Below, piece by piece: positions 45,101 through 57,782 of a stretch of DNA of 64,000 bases. The position numbers and the translations under genes were made by a program. The DNA lies in NCBI GenBank assembly GCA_012295275.1, contig CM022673.1, forward strand, positions 29,397,136 through 29,461,135, read 5' to 3'. The notes below the pieces were generated by a model. The model did not search any database. It worked only from the letters and a program-made list of their open reading frames with translations, and was not told the DNA's origin. The stretch's first letter is position 1. The number at the start of each line of letters is the position of its first letter. The DNA is from Chrysomallon squamiferum. Taxonomy: Eukaryota > Mollusca > Gastropoda > Neomphalida > Peltospiridae.

Positions 45101-46293
45101 AAGGTTATAGCTTGGTGGAATGTGCCAGATGTGCTGGGGTCTTGTGGTTCACTTATCTATACAGATAGACTGAGCTTTCTCTCCATCCATCTGATTTTTA
45201 TGACCCATACTGAAATTAGGTATGTAACCTGTGTCATAAACAAGAATATTTTCTGACGTTCATACATATTTACTTTTTAAAGTTATATGGACTGTTACTT
45301 TATTATTGTTGAATTAATAAAATTTGTAAAAATTAACACTTCAGATTGTCATCAGATTATATTTTATATATGTGTTGATACATAAAAACACAGAGAAACA
45401 TGCACAAAAATGCAACACACTTAAACTAACTTAAACACACACACACAAACACACACATTTATAAATATATATAAAGATTAATGAACATCAGTAAAGAAAT
45501 ATGTAAAAGGATTTCATTAGTTTTTGTTAAACCTTTGTTATTTAGTGTTTTTGTTAATATCTTTGATCTTATCTGACACTGTATAAAGTATTTCTCTGTT
45601 CTTTTCTGGCTGGTTCTTTTTCATAGATATGATGATTAAGTGGTATATTTATCTTTTCTTTAACATGAAGCGCTGAACATTATCTAGAATTGGATATCTC
45701 CAAACAAGCTGTAATTCATGTGTAATTAACATGATTAATTATAATGATACAAATATCTATTCCACAACATAATTAATAATATAAAATAAAGAAATAAAAA
45801 AATAAACATTAAAAAAAGTTAAATAATCAAAATAAAGAAATAAAATAAAATAATGAAATAAATAATGAAATAAAACTAGCTAGGTATATTTAAAACTATA
45901 CTTACATCTAACCACCCAAACTACACTTCAAAAATAAACATGAAATTTTAAAAACAAACCAACTGTAACAGATATAATCGCATTTTTCTTAAGCCAGTCA
46001 TGTATATATAAACTTTGATGACTAAATGTGATACTGTAACATGCTAAAATATCTATTCTAGTTCTCTAAACAGGATGTCAGAATGGATACACCTCAGGGT
46101 GTTGTCAGCACAGTAATATTCTACAGCTATTGAAAATCAAGGATCTGATTCATGGAACAATTAATATTTAAAACAGTTTAGTAATAAAATGAGTCTCTGT
46201 ACTGAATTAAAACAACAGCAACTTTAACTCAAACTGCTAAGTTCTCCCAGGATCCAAGAATTTTAAACATGACTAAACTGTGAATGCTTCATA

Positions 46294-46329
<36 letters not shown>

Positions 46330-49300
46330 AAATAAATAAATAAATTAATTAATAGTTAATGTCTTTGGTGAAATTTGTATGTTTTATTTCAATTAGTTAA
46401 CTAAACTGGACAGAATATGTATTATCATTAAAAAATGGCTGAGATATTGCAGCCAGTTAATATAAAAAATGTTATTAGAAATTTATTCATTTGCAAAAAT
46501 CCTTTACTATTTTTATTTTATTAAAAAATAATTGAAAAAAAATAACTGTAATGCTACTAATAACAGCACATATACATGTGTATCAATGCACACACATACA
46601 CAAAATAAAATCATCTGATCACCTCATGTTAAACTATTTACTATAATTTCAAATATTTAAAGTGATAAAAAAATGTTTCATTTAAACAGGAATGAATACT
46701 GCATGTGTTATCATAACTAATGAAAATATATCACACATTTTTCAGTGTTGATTCAGAGCATCCTGTATGACAGAGCAACAGAACAGCAATAGTAGGCGTG
46801 TTACTATTTTTAGTGCCGTCTGCCCTGATACCACATAATTAAATGATGACAGCTCATTAATTGTCATAATTAACCCTCTAAGCCTCTCAGTTATTTTTCT
46901 CACACATATTACATGTGCTTACTTTTGTGTTTTCTGTTCCTGGCTTACTGTGAACAAGATTTATTTATTTTTAGAAAAAGATTATTTTTAAAAACACATA
47001 CTGAAATAATGATTTATTTTTGACATTACTGTTATTATTATTTTTAATATATTTTAATTCTATTGATTTTGTAAGTCAACAAGTTGACACAAATATGCAC
47101 ACAAACCACACACACACACACACACACACATTTGTGTGTATATGTATGTTGAGTTTTTCACTATTATTATTTATTTATTTATTTTATATTTATTTTTTAT
47201 TTTATGGATGAAAAAAAAAAAGAAGAAAAGGAAGAAAACACCATCCAAAAAATGAATGAATGAATGAAAAACAAGTACCATGAAATTTATGTTGTCTAGA
47301 CAGTTCCTGAAAACAGCTATTAAATTACTTTTGCTGTAGCCTATCCTATAGCTTTCAGCATTAATTATTTATTTTTCTCCTTCTAATTCTTTCACAGATC
47401 CATATATTACTAATACAAACAAAACACCATACTGATTAAGTTAGTACATCTTCGTATTCAGGAATTCTACACAAACAAATGAGAGCAAATTCTCTAGAAT
47501 AGATGAATGGATGTTTAATGATATCTATGAAATACTAATATTAATTTCTTCATGTACAGAGATAGGCATATTAATCAGTGAAAACCTGAACAATATTCAA
47601 TTATAGCTCACTGTATTTTCACTGTGATGACAGCCTGGTGTCATATTGGACTAACGAAAACCTGTACAGTATTCTGTGTATTTTTAGAAAGAAATGAAAA
47701 CCTGTACAATATTCTGTGTATTTTTAGAAAGAAATGAAAACCTGTACAATATTCTGTTGTAGCTTACAGTGTTTTCATTATAGCAGAGGCAGATGACAGT
47801 CAGGCATCATACTAGACTAACAAAACCTGTACAATGTTATATTACTGTTCAATGTATTTTCTCTGTGATTGAGGTAGATGCCAGCCCCAGGTATCACACT
47901 GGTCTAACAGAAACCTGTACAATATTCTATTATATAACTCAATGTATTTTCACTATGGTAGAGGGAGATTACATCCAGTCACAAAATGAAAACCTGTTCA
48001 ATATTTTATTATAGCTCAAGGTGTTTTCATTCTGGCAGGGGGAGATGACAGCCAGGCATCAAACTGGATTAATGAAAACCTTTACAATATTCTATTATTG
48101 TTCAATGTATCTTCACTGTGGTTGATGACAGCCAAGTATTATACTGGACTAATAAAAACCTATACAATATTCTATTGTATTTTCAGCATGGTAAAGGGAG
48201 ATGATGCCCAGGCACAAAATGAAAGCCTGTACAATATTCTATTATTGTTCAATGTATTTTCACTTTAGTAGGGGGAGATGATATCCTGGCACCAAATGAA
48301 AACCTGTACAGTATTCTATGACATAGTTTAACATATTTTAGCTGTGACTGAGGCAGATGGTATTTAGGTATTCTACTGGACCAATGAAAACCTGTACATC
48401 AAACTGGTTTTTGTTGTAGGTTTATGAACTTTTACCCCAAAACATGGTCACTATAAGAACAGGAGATATCAAACATATGACTGCTATAGCTAACACTCAA
48501 CATACATATATGGTTAATGGCTGTAGGTGTCAAACATAAATTTTGATACATGCTAAGAAAAATCTACTATTTCATCAATTTCTTTTATCAAAGAAAAGCA
48601 AAATACTGAATAAATCAAGGATCCAAAACCACAATGATACAAATGTTTATTTCAGATTATCAGAAATATTCTGGAGGACTCACTGAAAAACAGCTGATGG
48701 TTTTAAATTTGATTTAAAATATCTGCAGAACTTAGAACAACATATTCTCATATATATATAAAAAATGTGAACAATTCATTGATATACACACACAACACAC
48801 ATACATAAAATATTCTGAAAACGTATTCAGATATTATGGTAGCAATAAAGATTATAGCAGTTAATTAATTTTATGAACTGATCAAATTGGAAACAAGGAA
48901 AAAAGAAAAATTATATACATATATATATCAATAACAGTGAGGTTTTTGAAGGGTCACCCTAACTGAGCCTCTAAGGTGGCTGCAGCAATGTATAATCTGC
49001 AAGACATTGTTTGCTATAAAAGGAAAGAGCACATCTGACATTTTATACAGCAATGTTAGCATCTGTAAAAAATAAAGTTAATGAAACTAAATCACAAAAT
49101 GGGTGGAACTTCCCACCAGAAGAGTCAACCAAGTGTGTTGATATGCCACACAATGGATAAAAGCAAATGTTCACCACATGCCAACAACACATCAGCCTGC
49201 CAAGACATTTTCTCTTGTTCATTTTTTTAGTTCTTTTTGTTCTTACTGTCCAGACCACAAACTGCTACTTCATAGACTAATAAAACTGACAAACATTTCA

Positions 49301-51521
49301 AAACCCATAACAGAAACATATAAAATGTCAAATACATTGACAAAACAGAAACAAAAATATTCAAATTTCATTTTAGACAACTTTGAAGAAAATATATTTA
49401 CACTTTTTTGGGGAGGAATCAAAGAAAATGGGTAGATTCTAGAATTTATGAATCTGCACTGTTCTAAAAATAAAAAAATGCTAACAGTTAAGTTTTATCT
49501 ATTTACATAAAATGAATTACCTAAAAGATACGTATTAGTAAACAAAGACATGATTGTAGTCTTTTCTGTGAAATATTACATAAAACCTCAAAACTGGTCT
49601 TTACCAGTATTTCTTTAACTAAAATCAAATGATGAGAAAAGTGCATACACATTATCTTTTGTGCTAAAAAAAAGTCATTATAGATATTTTTAAAATGTTG
49701 TTTTTTTTTGTATTTATTTAACAACAGCTGACTTCACAGCTATTGATGCAATATATCAGTGTTACATGATTAACATTTTAATACAATATATGAATAATGC
49801 TTGACATTCAAAACAAAGCTGTATGAATTCTCCTTATCTCTGACTTCATTTCATTGATCTGTTTAACCAAACTGAACAAAAAGCAGTCTGTGTGGTTATC
49901 AAAAACAGTTTTCCAGCACCCTGCTTGTACAACAAGACTTTCATCAAGTGAATAGACTATTAATTGCCATCCTAAAATAGTATTCTATCTAATGACCACT
50001 TACTAGTAAAATGTGTTTAACACTGGACATGTTGTTACCACCATGCGATGAACTATAGAGCTATTGATTCTTTACATCATTAACATCCACTGCTTTTACA
50101 ATTAAAGTCTATCATGTTAGTGGAAAAATAACAGATCAATAGGCATTATTTTCGCATGCCTTTGCAAAATAAGAAAAACATGTACAAGATAATTTAAACC
50201 AGTCCACTCTTTTCATTAAAGGATTCATTTTTGTTGATTAAAAACTGTGTTTTTTTCAAACAGTGAGGCAAAACACATCAACGTTATTGGCATCATTAAC
50301 CATGATCTTCATTTCAATATTTTAGACATCAACACCCTTCCGAAAATATATATTTAATGTCATTATATGTGCATAATTATGTGAAACATATTCTGGAGAA
50401 GAGATTTATTTTTCAGAAAGAAAGTGACATCAGTGGGTTTTATCTTCTATTGGAAGCTGCTAACAAGTCAATTACTTGAAACTGTCTTTGACAGACAAAT
50501 CAGCAGATATGCAATTGCTTCTGTCAGACATGATCAGATCAAAAGAAGAAGAAAAAATTAATCAAGATGTATGAAACATTCAATTCTAGTGATGGCCAGA
50601 CTTACCAATATCATAATCTCCAGGCTTTTCAAACATGTAGGAAAACCTTGATCGAATCCTGTCTTCTCCTGAACTAGCATTTCTAAAAGTCTTGTTGCCA
50701 ATCCTCCACACAAACTCATAGGAATTCAACCATGATGCATCTGCTAATTCTGAAAAACAAAAAAACATTTACAATAGTTACATATAAATATCTTGTTATG
50801 TATATGGGAATATATGTTTAAATTGGGTGCATTTTGTTTGCTTTAAGTTAATTCTGAACAACAAAGACAAATATTTATTTATATGTATTGGAGCATATAT
50901 GGTAAAGAGTACACTTTGTATGCATCAGCGTATTCTAAAATACAAAGAAAAACATGAATTTACACACATGTAAATAATTATGTATATTGTAATATGTGGA
51001 AAATGGAAGGTAAATTTTATAATAGCAGTTTGAAATATATTTATGTACATATGTTTCAAAAGATCTTACTGTATATAATAGCACTTTGTTTGAAACATGT
51101 TTATGTATGTGTGTCTATTTTTAAACAATTATAATATTTAAACATAATATCAAGAGGTTGTAGTCTTAAAATGATATAAAAAGAAAAAAAATTGAAATTC
51201 ATCCAACTTGGATTCTCACTTTTGTGGCAGTTAGATACATTCCAAAATGTGGCTTCCAACAGAAAAAACTAACATCAAACAAATGTGATTTATATTTAAA
51301 AATAATATGCATAATTTTTCTGACAAAATACTGTTTCAAAAATGAACTTAAAAATAAAAAATCTAGGTACTTTTTTTATCAATAAGTCACACTATTATTT
51401 TATGAAAGCCATTTTGAAAAACAAACATCAAAAAACCAACAATTCTGACTGCTCCATGACATATGAATCAATAAATCACCTTAAGCTTTTCCTTTTTACA
51501 AAAGCTGAAACTACTGATTTC

Positions 51522-51555
<34 letters not shown>

Positions 51556-54500
51556 AAGGTACATCTTGCAGTTGGACAAGACCAGAACATGAGCATTAGA
51601 TATCCCAAATCAATGACCAGTGTCTGCGTAATTGTGTAAAGTGTCCTAAGTAAACAGTAATCTGCTAGCGGTGTACACAACCCCTGCCAGTTAACAATGT
51701 TGATTCTACCCTAGATGTCTCTCAAATCACTATTTTTATTAGATGGTCGAGTCAGACACACACAAATATTTCATAGGAAATTGTAAAGCATTAAATCTGG
51801 GACACACACTGCTAACAAGAAGGAGAATTACCAGTCTGATATAATGTTGCAAAATTCGGTTACAGCTGGAACCAGTCCCAAAAGAATCAGTGTTTATAAC
51901 TCCATTTTAAACAAGCATTTTATTACAGTATTTAAGTCAGTTATTATAGTATTTATAATAATATTTTAAATATTCTTGCAAATTATTCTTAACCATATTT
52001 TATGTCCAATGTGACAATTATTTTTAGGAAGGATTATCGCAATCTTTCCAGCAATTTGATACAGTATTTTATTTTTCTTCATAATACATCATTAGTAATG
52101 TAACCTTTCACTGGAATCTTTATACATACTTGTAAATGTTTCAAACCATTTGATACTTTTTTCAAAATATATCTATTCACTGATGACTGTACTTTATTCC
52201 CTAATAGGACAAGGAGGAAACATGACTAAAAATATCAAGTTAATAGCTACATGTGAATTTTTGTTAAAGAGATATGTCCTGTATTAGTTTAATGATTCAT
52301 CCCATGAATAAATGTGATTCATAAAGTTTCTATTTTGAATGAAAGGGCAAAGAGAATGTGAGAATTGTGCTTTCAATTATATCACTTTTTATCATTTATT
52401 TTATTTTGATTGTTCTTTTTTATTTTTATTTTCTACATTTTTTTTTATATTATTATCTTTTTTTTTTTTCTTTTTTTTTTTTTTTACTGATAGTCAGTTT
52501 TTTTTTATGGGTTGTCTGTTCATCTCATATACACACATATACTAAGCCTTTTACATACTCTCCCTCACACAAGAAGCTATATATACAGTCACACACATAC
52601 ACAAACATATATCTACCCTCACATAAAAACATAATTAACTAAATTTCAAAAAGAACTTTATACACTGACATTACATATTAAGTCCTACAATTAATGAAAT
52701 ATTTAGTCTGAATAAATTACAATACTTAGGCTTACATCTTTCTAAATTCAGTTACAGACTGACTGCAAGATGCAAAATGTGTCAATAAAATAAAACCGTA
52801 ATAACTTTATTAATTTATGACATCACCTTTATACAGTCGTTGAAAACTTTGTGGTATGTAATGTAATGTTAAGCTTCCGATGATATTTATAGCACTGAAT
52901 AACTGTATTTGTTATTGGAAGCTCTTACCTGGCACACAGCACACTGAGGTATGTAATGCTTTGTCAGTATACAGTGATGCTTTGCAACGTAAAATGTAAG
53001 ATTTGAACAATTACAACAGGAGCCACTCAAATCAGACTCTTGAAAGTCTGATGAATAACATGGTATTTACAGAGAGGCAATATATTAGTTCAGTCCTTCA
53101 CAGACATCTAAATCATTATTTTTGTCATTTAATGTATCTAAATAAAGACTGAAAGATAAATATCTGTACTACTCAAAAGCCATATAACAATAATAACAAT
53201 GACTATATAATAATAAAATAATAATAATAATTAAAATATTAATTTAAAAATAAATTAAGAAATAAAAAAATAAAAAATAAAACAATAATTTGATAAAACC
53301 AGGCATTTATGAAAATTAATTCTTTACAAAATGTTTTCTGGAAGGTTTCAATTTTAATATTTTAGAGTTTATTTTTTAATAATATCATAATTCTTTTTTT
53401 ATTCTTTTTTTAAACAAAATCTAAGTAAAACTTTAAATATTTGCAAGAAATTAATTTTCTTTTCATCAGTTATAAATTAATATTTTAGAGTGTATTTTTA
53501 AATAATATTAAAACTTTGTCTCCACAATGCTATCAGCAAAACTGCATTCTTTATTTTCAAAATATAAGCACACCTGGCACTATAATAACCTTAACATTTA
53601 AAATTTATTGTTTTATATATTTGAAGAATATAAAGTATAAATGAACTTTAAATGACCTACAGTTTGTATGATATATGCAAAAATGTGTGTGCTTACCTAA
53701 TATATTTAAAAAAATGATATTTCATCATTAAAAACAAAAGTGCCATTGTACTAACTTGCTAGGGAATTGAAAAACACAAATCAATCATTTTTCAGTTAAA
53801 ATAATATTATTTTTGAGATAAAAATAAAATATTAAAAAATATCAGTGTATTATGCCATTTTTATTTTTGTTTGAAAACAAATTAGAAAAAAAAAATCATG
53901 CCAAAAAAATTATTATTATAAATAAAACTTTTAATTAATTGTAAAATAATGACTACAGATACAAAATTCTAAAATATAACTATTATACAAACATAATTTT
54001 TGTAACATAATTATTACAGAATATAAATTTTAAAAATAATATTTGAAGCTAATTACATTACAGAATGTGGCTTTTTAAAACAATTTTTTAAATTATTATT
54101 AAACAAAGTTAATTTTGTTTTTATTATAAAAACAAAAAACCATGAGAATAACAGATCACCGAGGACATAATTTTCAAAAGAGATTTATAAAAATGTTAGA
54201 AATTTCCTAATTACGAAGGTAAAACAGAAACTACTTTTATTCAACTTTTCCAGCTGAGTATTACAACCAAACTGTTCCTATCGACAATATCACAGAAGGA
54301 TACCAGCGTCTGTTGCAGCAATTTTCATCATAGCTGTCAAGTGGCCTTTTATTCAGCAAGAGCAGTGAAATCCAGGTTTTCTTAAAGCTACAAAGAAGCC
54401 TGATCTTCTGTCTAAACTGTCAATACACCACAAAAGATCTGGTGACCCTGTAACACAGCTATAAAGAGCCAGACTACATAAGCACCCATCCTCCATTGTG

Positions 54501-56353
54501 TCACCCTGCAGAGTACAATAACCCTACCGCAAACAGGGTATAATGCTGCTTTTGTTAAAAGAAGAATTCTACCTTTTTCAGCTCATTAAATTTAACATGA
54601 AATCAATTGCCAGGGGACATAAGAACCAATTAGGACGTTATTGTCCCACTTGTGGACCAAACTTAACATGGATTCATCGTGATTACTAGACTGAAGGAAA
54701 TTAATGCACCTTCAGACCTCCATAGGACGCCACACTTTCTTATTAAATGGTCATTAATCGCTTTTCAAATTAACCATGACATCACAACAATAGCCCCCTT
54801 ATCTGCAAGGATGCAGTTTAATGCCGAACATGACAGATAATATAAGGGTTCATGCCAAACCAAAAACCACACAGGGCTTTTTTCTTTACATTTTTTGTGT
54901 AAATGGGTCAAAAGTCATTATTGAAAGAGTAACAATCACCAAAAAATTTTGAATATTCATTTTTGACAAAATCCTTGATTCACAATAATAGCAAGTGTAG
55001 CAAATGCATATGTCAACATTTAAATCTAAGTTAAATAAATTAATGTATTTTTTTAATTCATTATAATTTGTCTCATGCATCTGTTTTAATACATGTCAAA
55101 AAATTTTTTTTAAATAAATGCAGTTATTTTATTCTGGATTAACTGAGTGATGGTTAATAATAAGATGCCATATGTCTTAATAAATATTATAATTTTCATT
55201 TCTAAATTCAGATTAAAAAAAAAATAGGAAGATTACAAAAAGAAAAGAGAAAAAAATGGACATCTATAGCTAAAGGTAAATCTTAAAATATTTTAGTATA
55301 TTTCTATATCAATTGTTTTTATTGATTTTTTGTATGAATAATTTTAATTTTATATACTATTTCTTTTTCTTCTTCTTCTTGTTTTGTTTTTTATGCTTCA
55401 TTTTGTTGTTTAATTATAAACAAAATGTACATCAATAAAAACGTAACTACAAAAATAGAAAAGCATTAATTAAAATATGCTGAAGCCTTATTATTTATAC
55501 TAACAGTAAAAATTAATTATTTTGTTAAGTCATGTTTTCTTCTGAAATGGTCTCTTTTCAGAACTGTCTCAGTTCACAAACTGAATTTCCTGACATGTTT
55601 TCAACACCACTGTAAAGTTTATAATTGTGATAACTGACACAAGTGGCACCTGAGCATGCAGATGCCAAGTATTTGAGTTGGGATCCAGCTAGCTGAACTG
55701 CTGGGTACCACAACATGCTGGCTTTTGTTTAGCCAGATTAGTGGCCAAAACAGCAAATACTTTAAACCAGATTCTTTCAAAGAAAGCTGCAAACTGAAAG
55801 TACTTTTTAAAATATTATGAGAGTTTGTTAGAATAATATTAATAATATTAATAATGGTAAGACAGTGCTGTGTACTGTAATGGGCAAATGGACAATTGTA
55901 GGTATAATTTAAATTCTTTCTTCTTCTTCTTTTCATTTTTATTATTATTATCCTTTTTCTTCTTTTTTGCTTTCAGTTTTTTTCTTCTTTTTTTTCATGT
56001 TTTAAAATTAAAGAAATTTAGAAATGTGATTATACTGCTATAATACAGCAAGGTTTATTATACTCATTAACACCTTTTTGGAACATCAAAATAAATGGAT
56101 ATACCATCTGCAATATTTACTGATTCTGAAATAAAGTATATAAAAACAATAAAAGAAATCATCATAATATTAATAAATTAGTAAGATCATGTTAGATTTC
56201 TAAAAGAGCAAAGGGTTATAGGTAGTTATAATTTCGTTTGTCTGTATGTCTGTTTTTCTCTCTATCTCTCTGTCTCTCTCTGTACATATATATATATACA
56301 CACATTTATGTATGTATTATCTATGTATGTATGTGTATGTGTATATATATATA

Positions 56354-56400
<47 letters not shown>

Positions 56401-57745
56401 ATGTATATATTTTGTATTTAAGTATATCTGTGTATGCATTTATATCCATATATATATATATATATATATATATGTGGATATATTTTATGTCTGTCTGCAT
56501 GATTGTATGTATGTATGTATGTATGTATGTATGTATGCATGTATTATAAACAACATCAAAAACTGGGGACATTTTTGTTTAATGTTAAAAATCATACCAT
56601 CAGTAATATTAATGAATTTTGCCACTTGTAAGTCTGCGTTGAGGACCACTGGAAGGTGAGTTACTATCCATGTTGCATCTACATGGGCTGAGCACTGATC
56701 AACATAAGGTCCTGCAGCAAGATAAAAACTGTGAAACCGCCTCGCACCACCACACGGAAGAAGATGCTCCACATTGTCTGAACATCTATAAAAAGATTTT
56801 AAAAATAATTAAATAAATAAATAAATATCTGCAGACATGAACTGATCGTGTTGCAGTAATAACAAAGTTTCAGATTACTTATTTAATTAAAAGACAACTT
56901 GATTTTAGTACTTGTGTGAGTGTGTGTATGTGTGAGTGAACAATTAATATTTTACTTTTTTATTTTTTATTTTTTTATTTAAGTATCATTTATGAAATTA
57001 TTTTTAATAGATCTTACATTTAACATTCTCCTTAAGGTTTTATGGTGTTGGGCTTTGTGGTTTTGCGGTTTATTTTATTTCATTTTACTTTATTCCATTT
57101 CATTTTTTTTTTTTTTTTTTTTTTTTTATTATTTCAAAAATAAAAAGAATCAACGAAAGTATAAAACAAAGAAACCACCATCATTCATTCAGATCATGCA
57201 TTACAATGCCAGGTGTAAAACCCAGTCATCCATATCTCCTAAGTACACCACAGAGTCCCACAAGTAATAAAAATACTTATAACATTAGTAACACTGGGAC
57301 ATAACACCTGTTAATGTATTAATTTTAAGCATAATATACGTATACATGTATATCTATAACAAAAAGGAAATTATCAACAAGAAGTGAGGTCAGTGAGAAC
57401 AAATATATTAAAAGACATCTCAGTCAGTTATCTACAGGATGCTTTCCAGTTAAAATAGTTAACCGCTGTGACAGGATCCCATAGTTACAAACATGGGCTA
57501 CGGTGACCTGGGCAAAATGTTTTTTTCATTCATGAATACTGCATTATATAGATCTATATAAATTAGCTCTACACAAAGTGCAGAATTTGTTGTGGAAAAT
57601 ATACTGATTTCTATTAAATAAAATAAAAAATACTTACTTTGTTTCACACTCTTTTGTTTTTAGTTTTTATTCCAGATAAATAGTTTTACATTATAAATAC
57701 GTGGCCATAAATGATTTCTATTTTTTTTAATGTCTTGGTATGTGT

Positions 57746-57782
<37 letters not shown>

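Larger units (their letters stand above)
38562..50605. other. Intron 4 (exon 4 to exon 5), 12.0 kb
   Basis: Holds three minisatellite arrays (42021-42425, about 44720-45100 and 47580-48400), poly-T (40860-40879), A/T-only low complexity (41376-41510), poly-T (46299-46324), (CA)n (47107-47130), and relatively complex unique stretches (41560-41960, 43100-44480, 46735-46925, 48930-49260 and 49800-50560). No exon-like segment fits; exons 4 and 5 join directly inside PKD1. Confidence 0.7.
50750..56597. other. Intron 3 (exon 3 to exon 4), 5.8 kb
   Basis: Contains a 29-bp poly-A tract (51522-51550), T-rich low complexity (52400-52510), a pair of related segments (TATTTTAGAGTTTATTTTT near 53358 and TATTTTAGAGTGTATTTTT near 53482), a complex island (54240-54885), and a long compound microsatellite next to exon 3 (56284-56545). 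No exon was recognised elsewhere. Confidence 0.7.

Noticed and set aside
47793-48014. 73-residue plus-strand ORF with internally similar segments
   Set aside because: The internal similarity comes from the underlying minisatellite, not from a protein repeat.
47580-48400. Regularly spaced repeats considered as a CRISPR array
   Set aside because: Units are direct tandem copies without unique spacers, in a eukaryotic intron; it is a minisatellite.
51522-51720. Poly-A tract next to complex sequence, considered as a retroposed SINE
   Set aside because: The poly-A lies at the wrong side or alone, with no tRNA-like A/B boxes and no flanking target-site duplication that I could find.
56238-56659. 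Long ORFs (up to 137 residues) over the compound microsatellite
   Set aside because: They are translations of (AT)n/(GT)n/(ATGT)n repeats (Y/I/C/V strings) and not genes.
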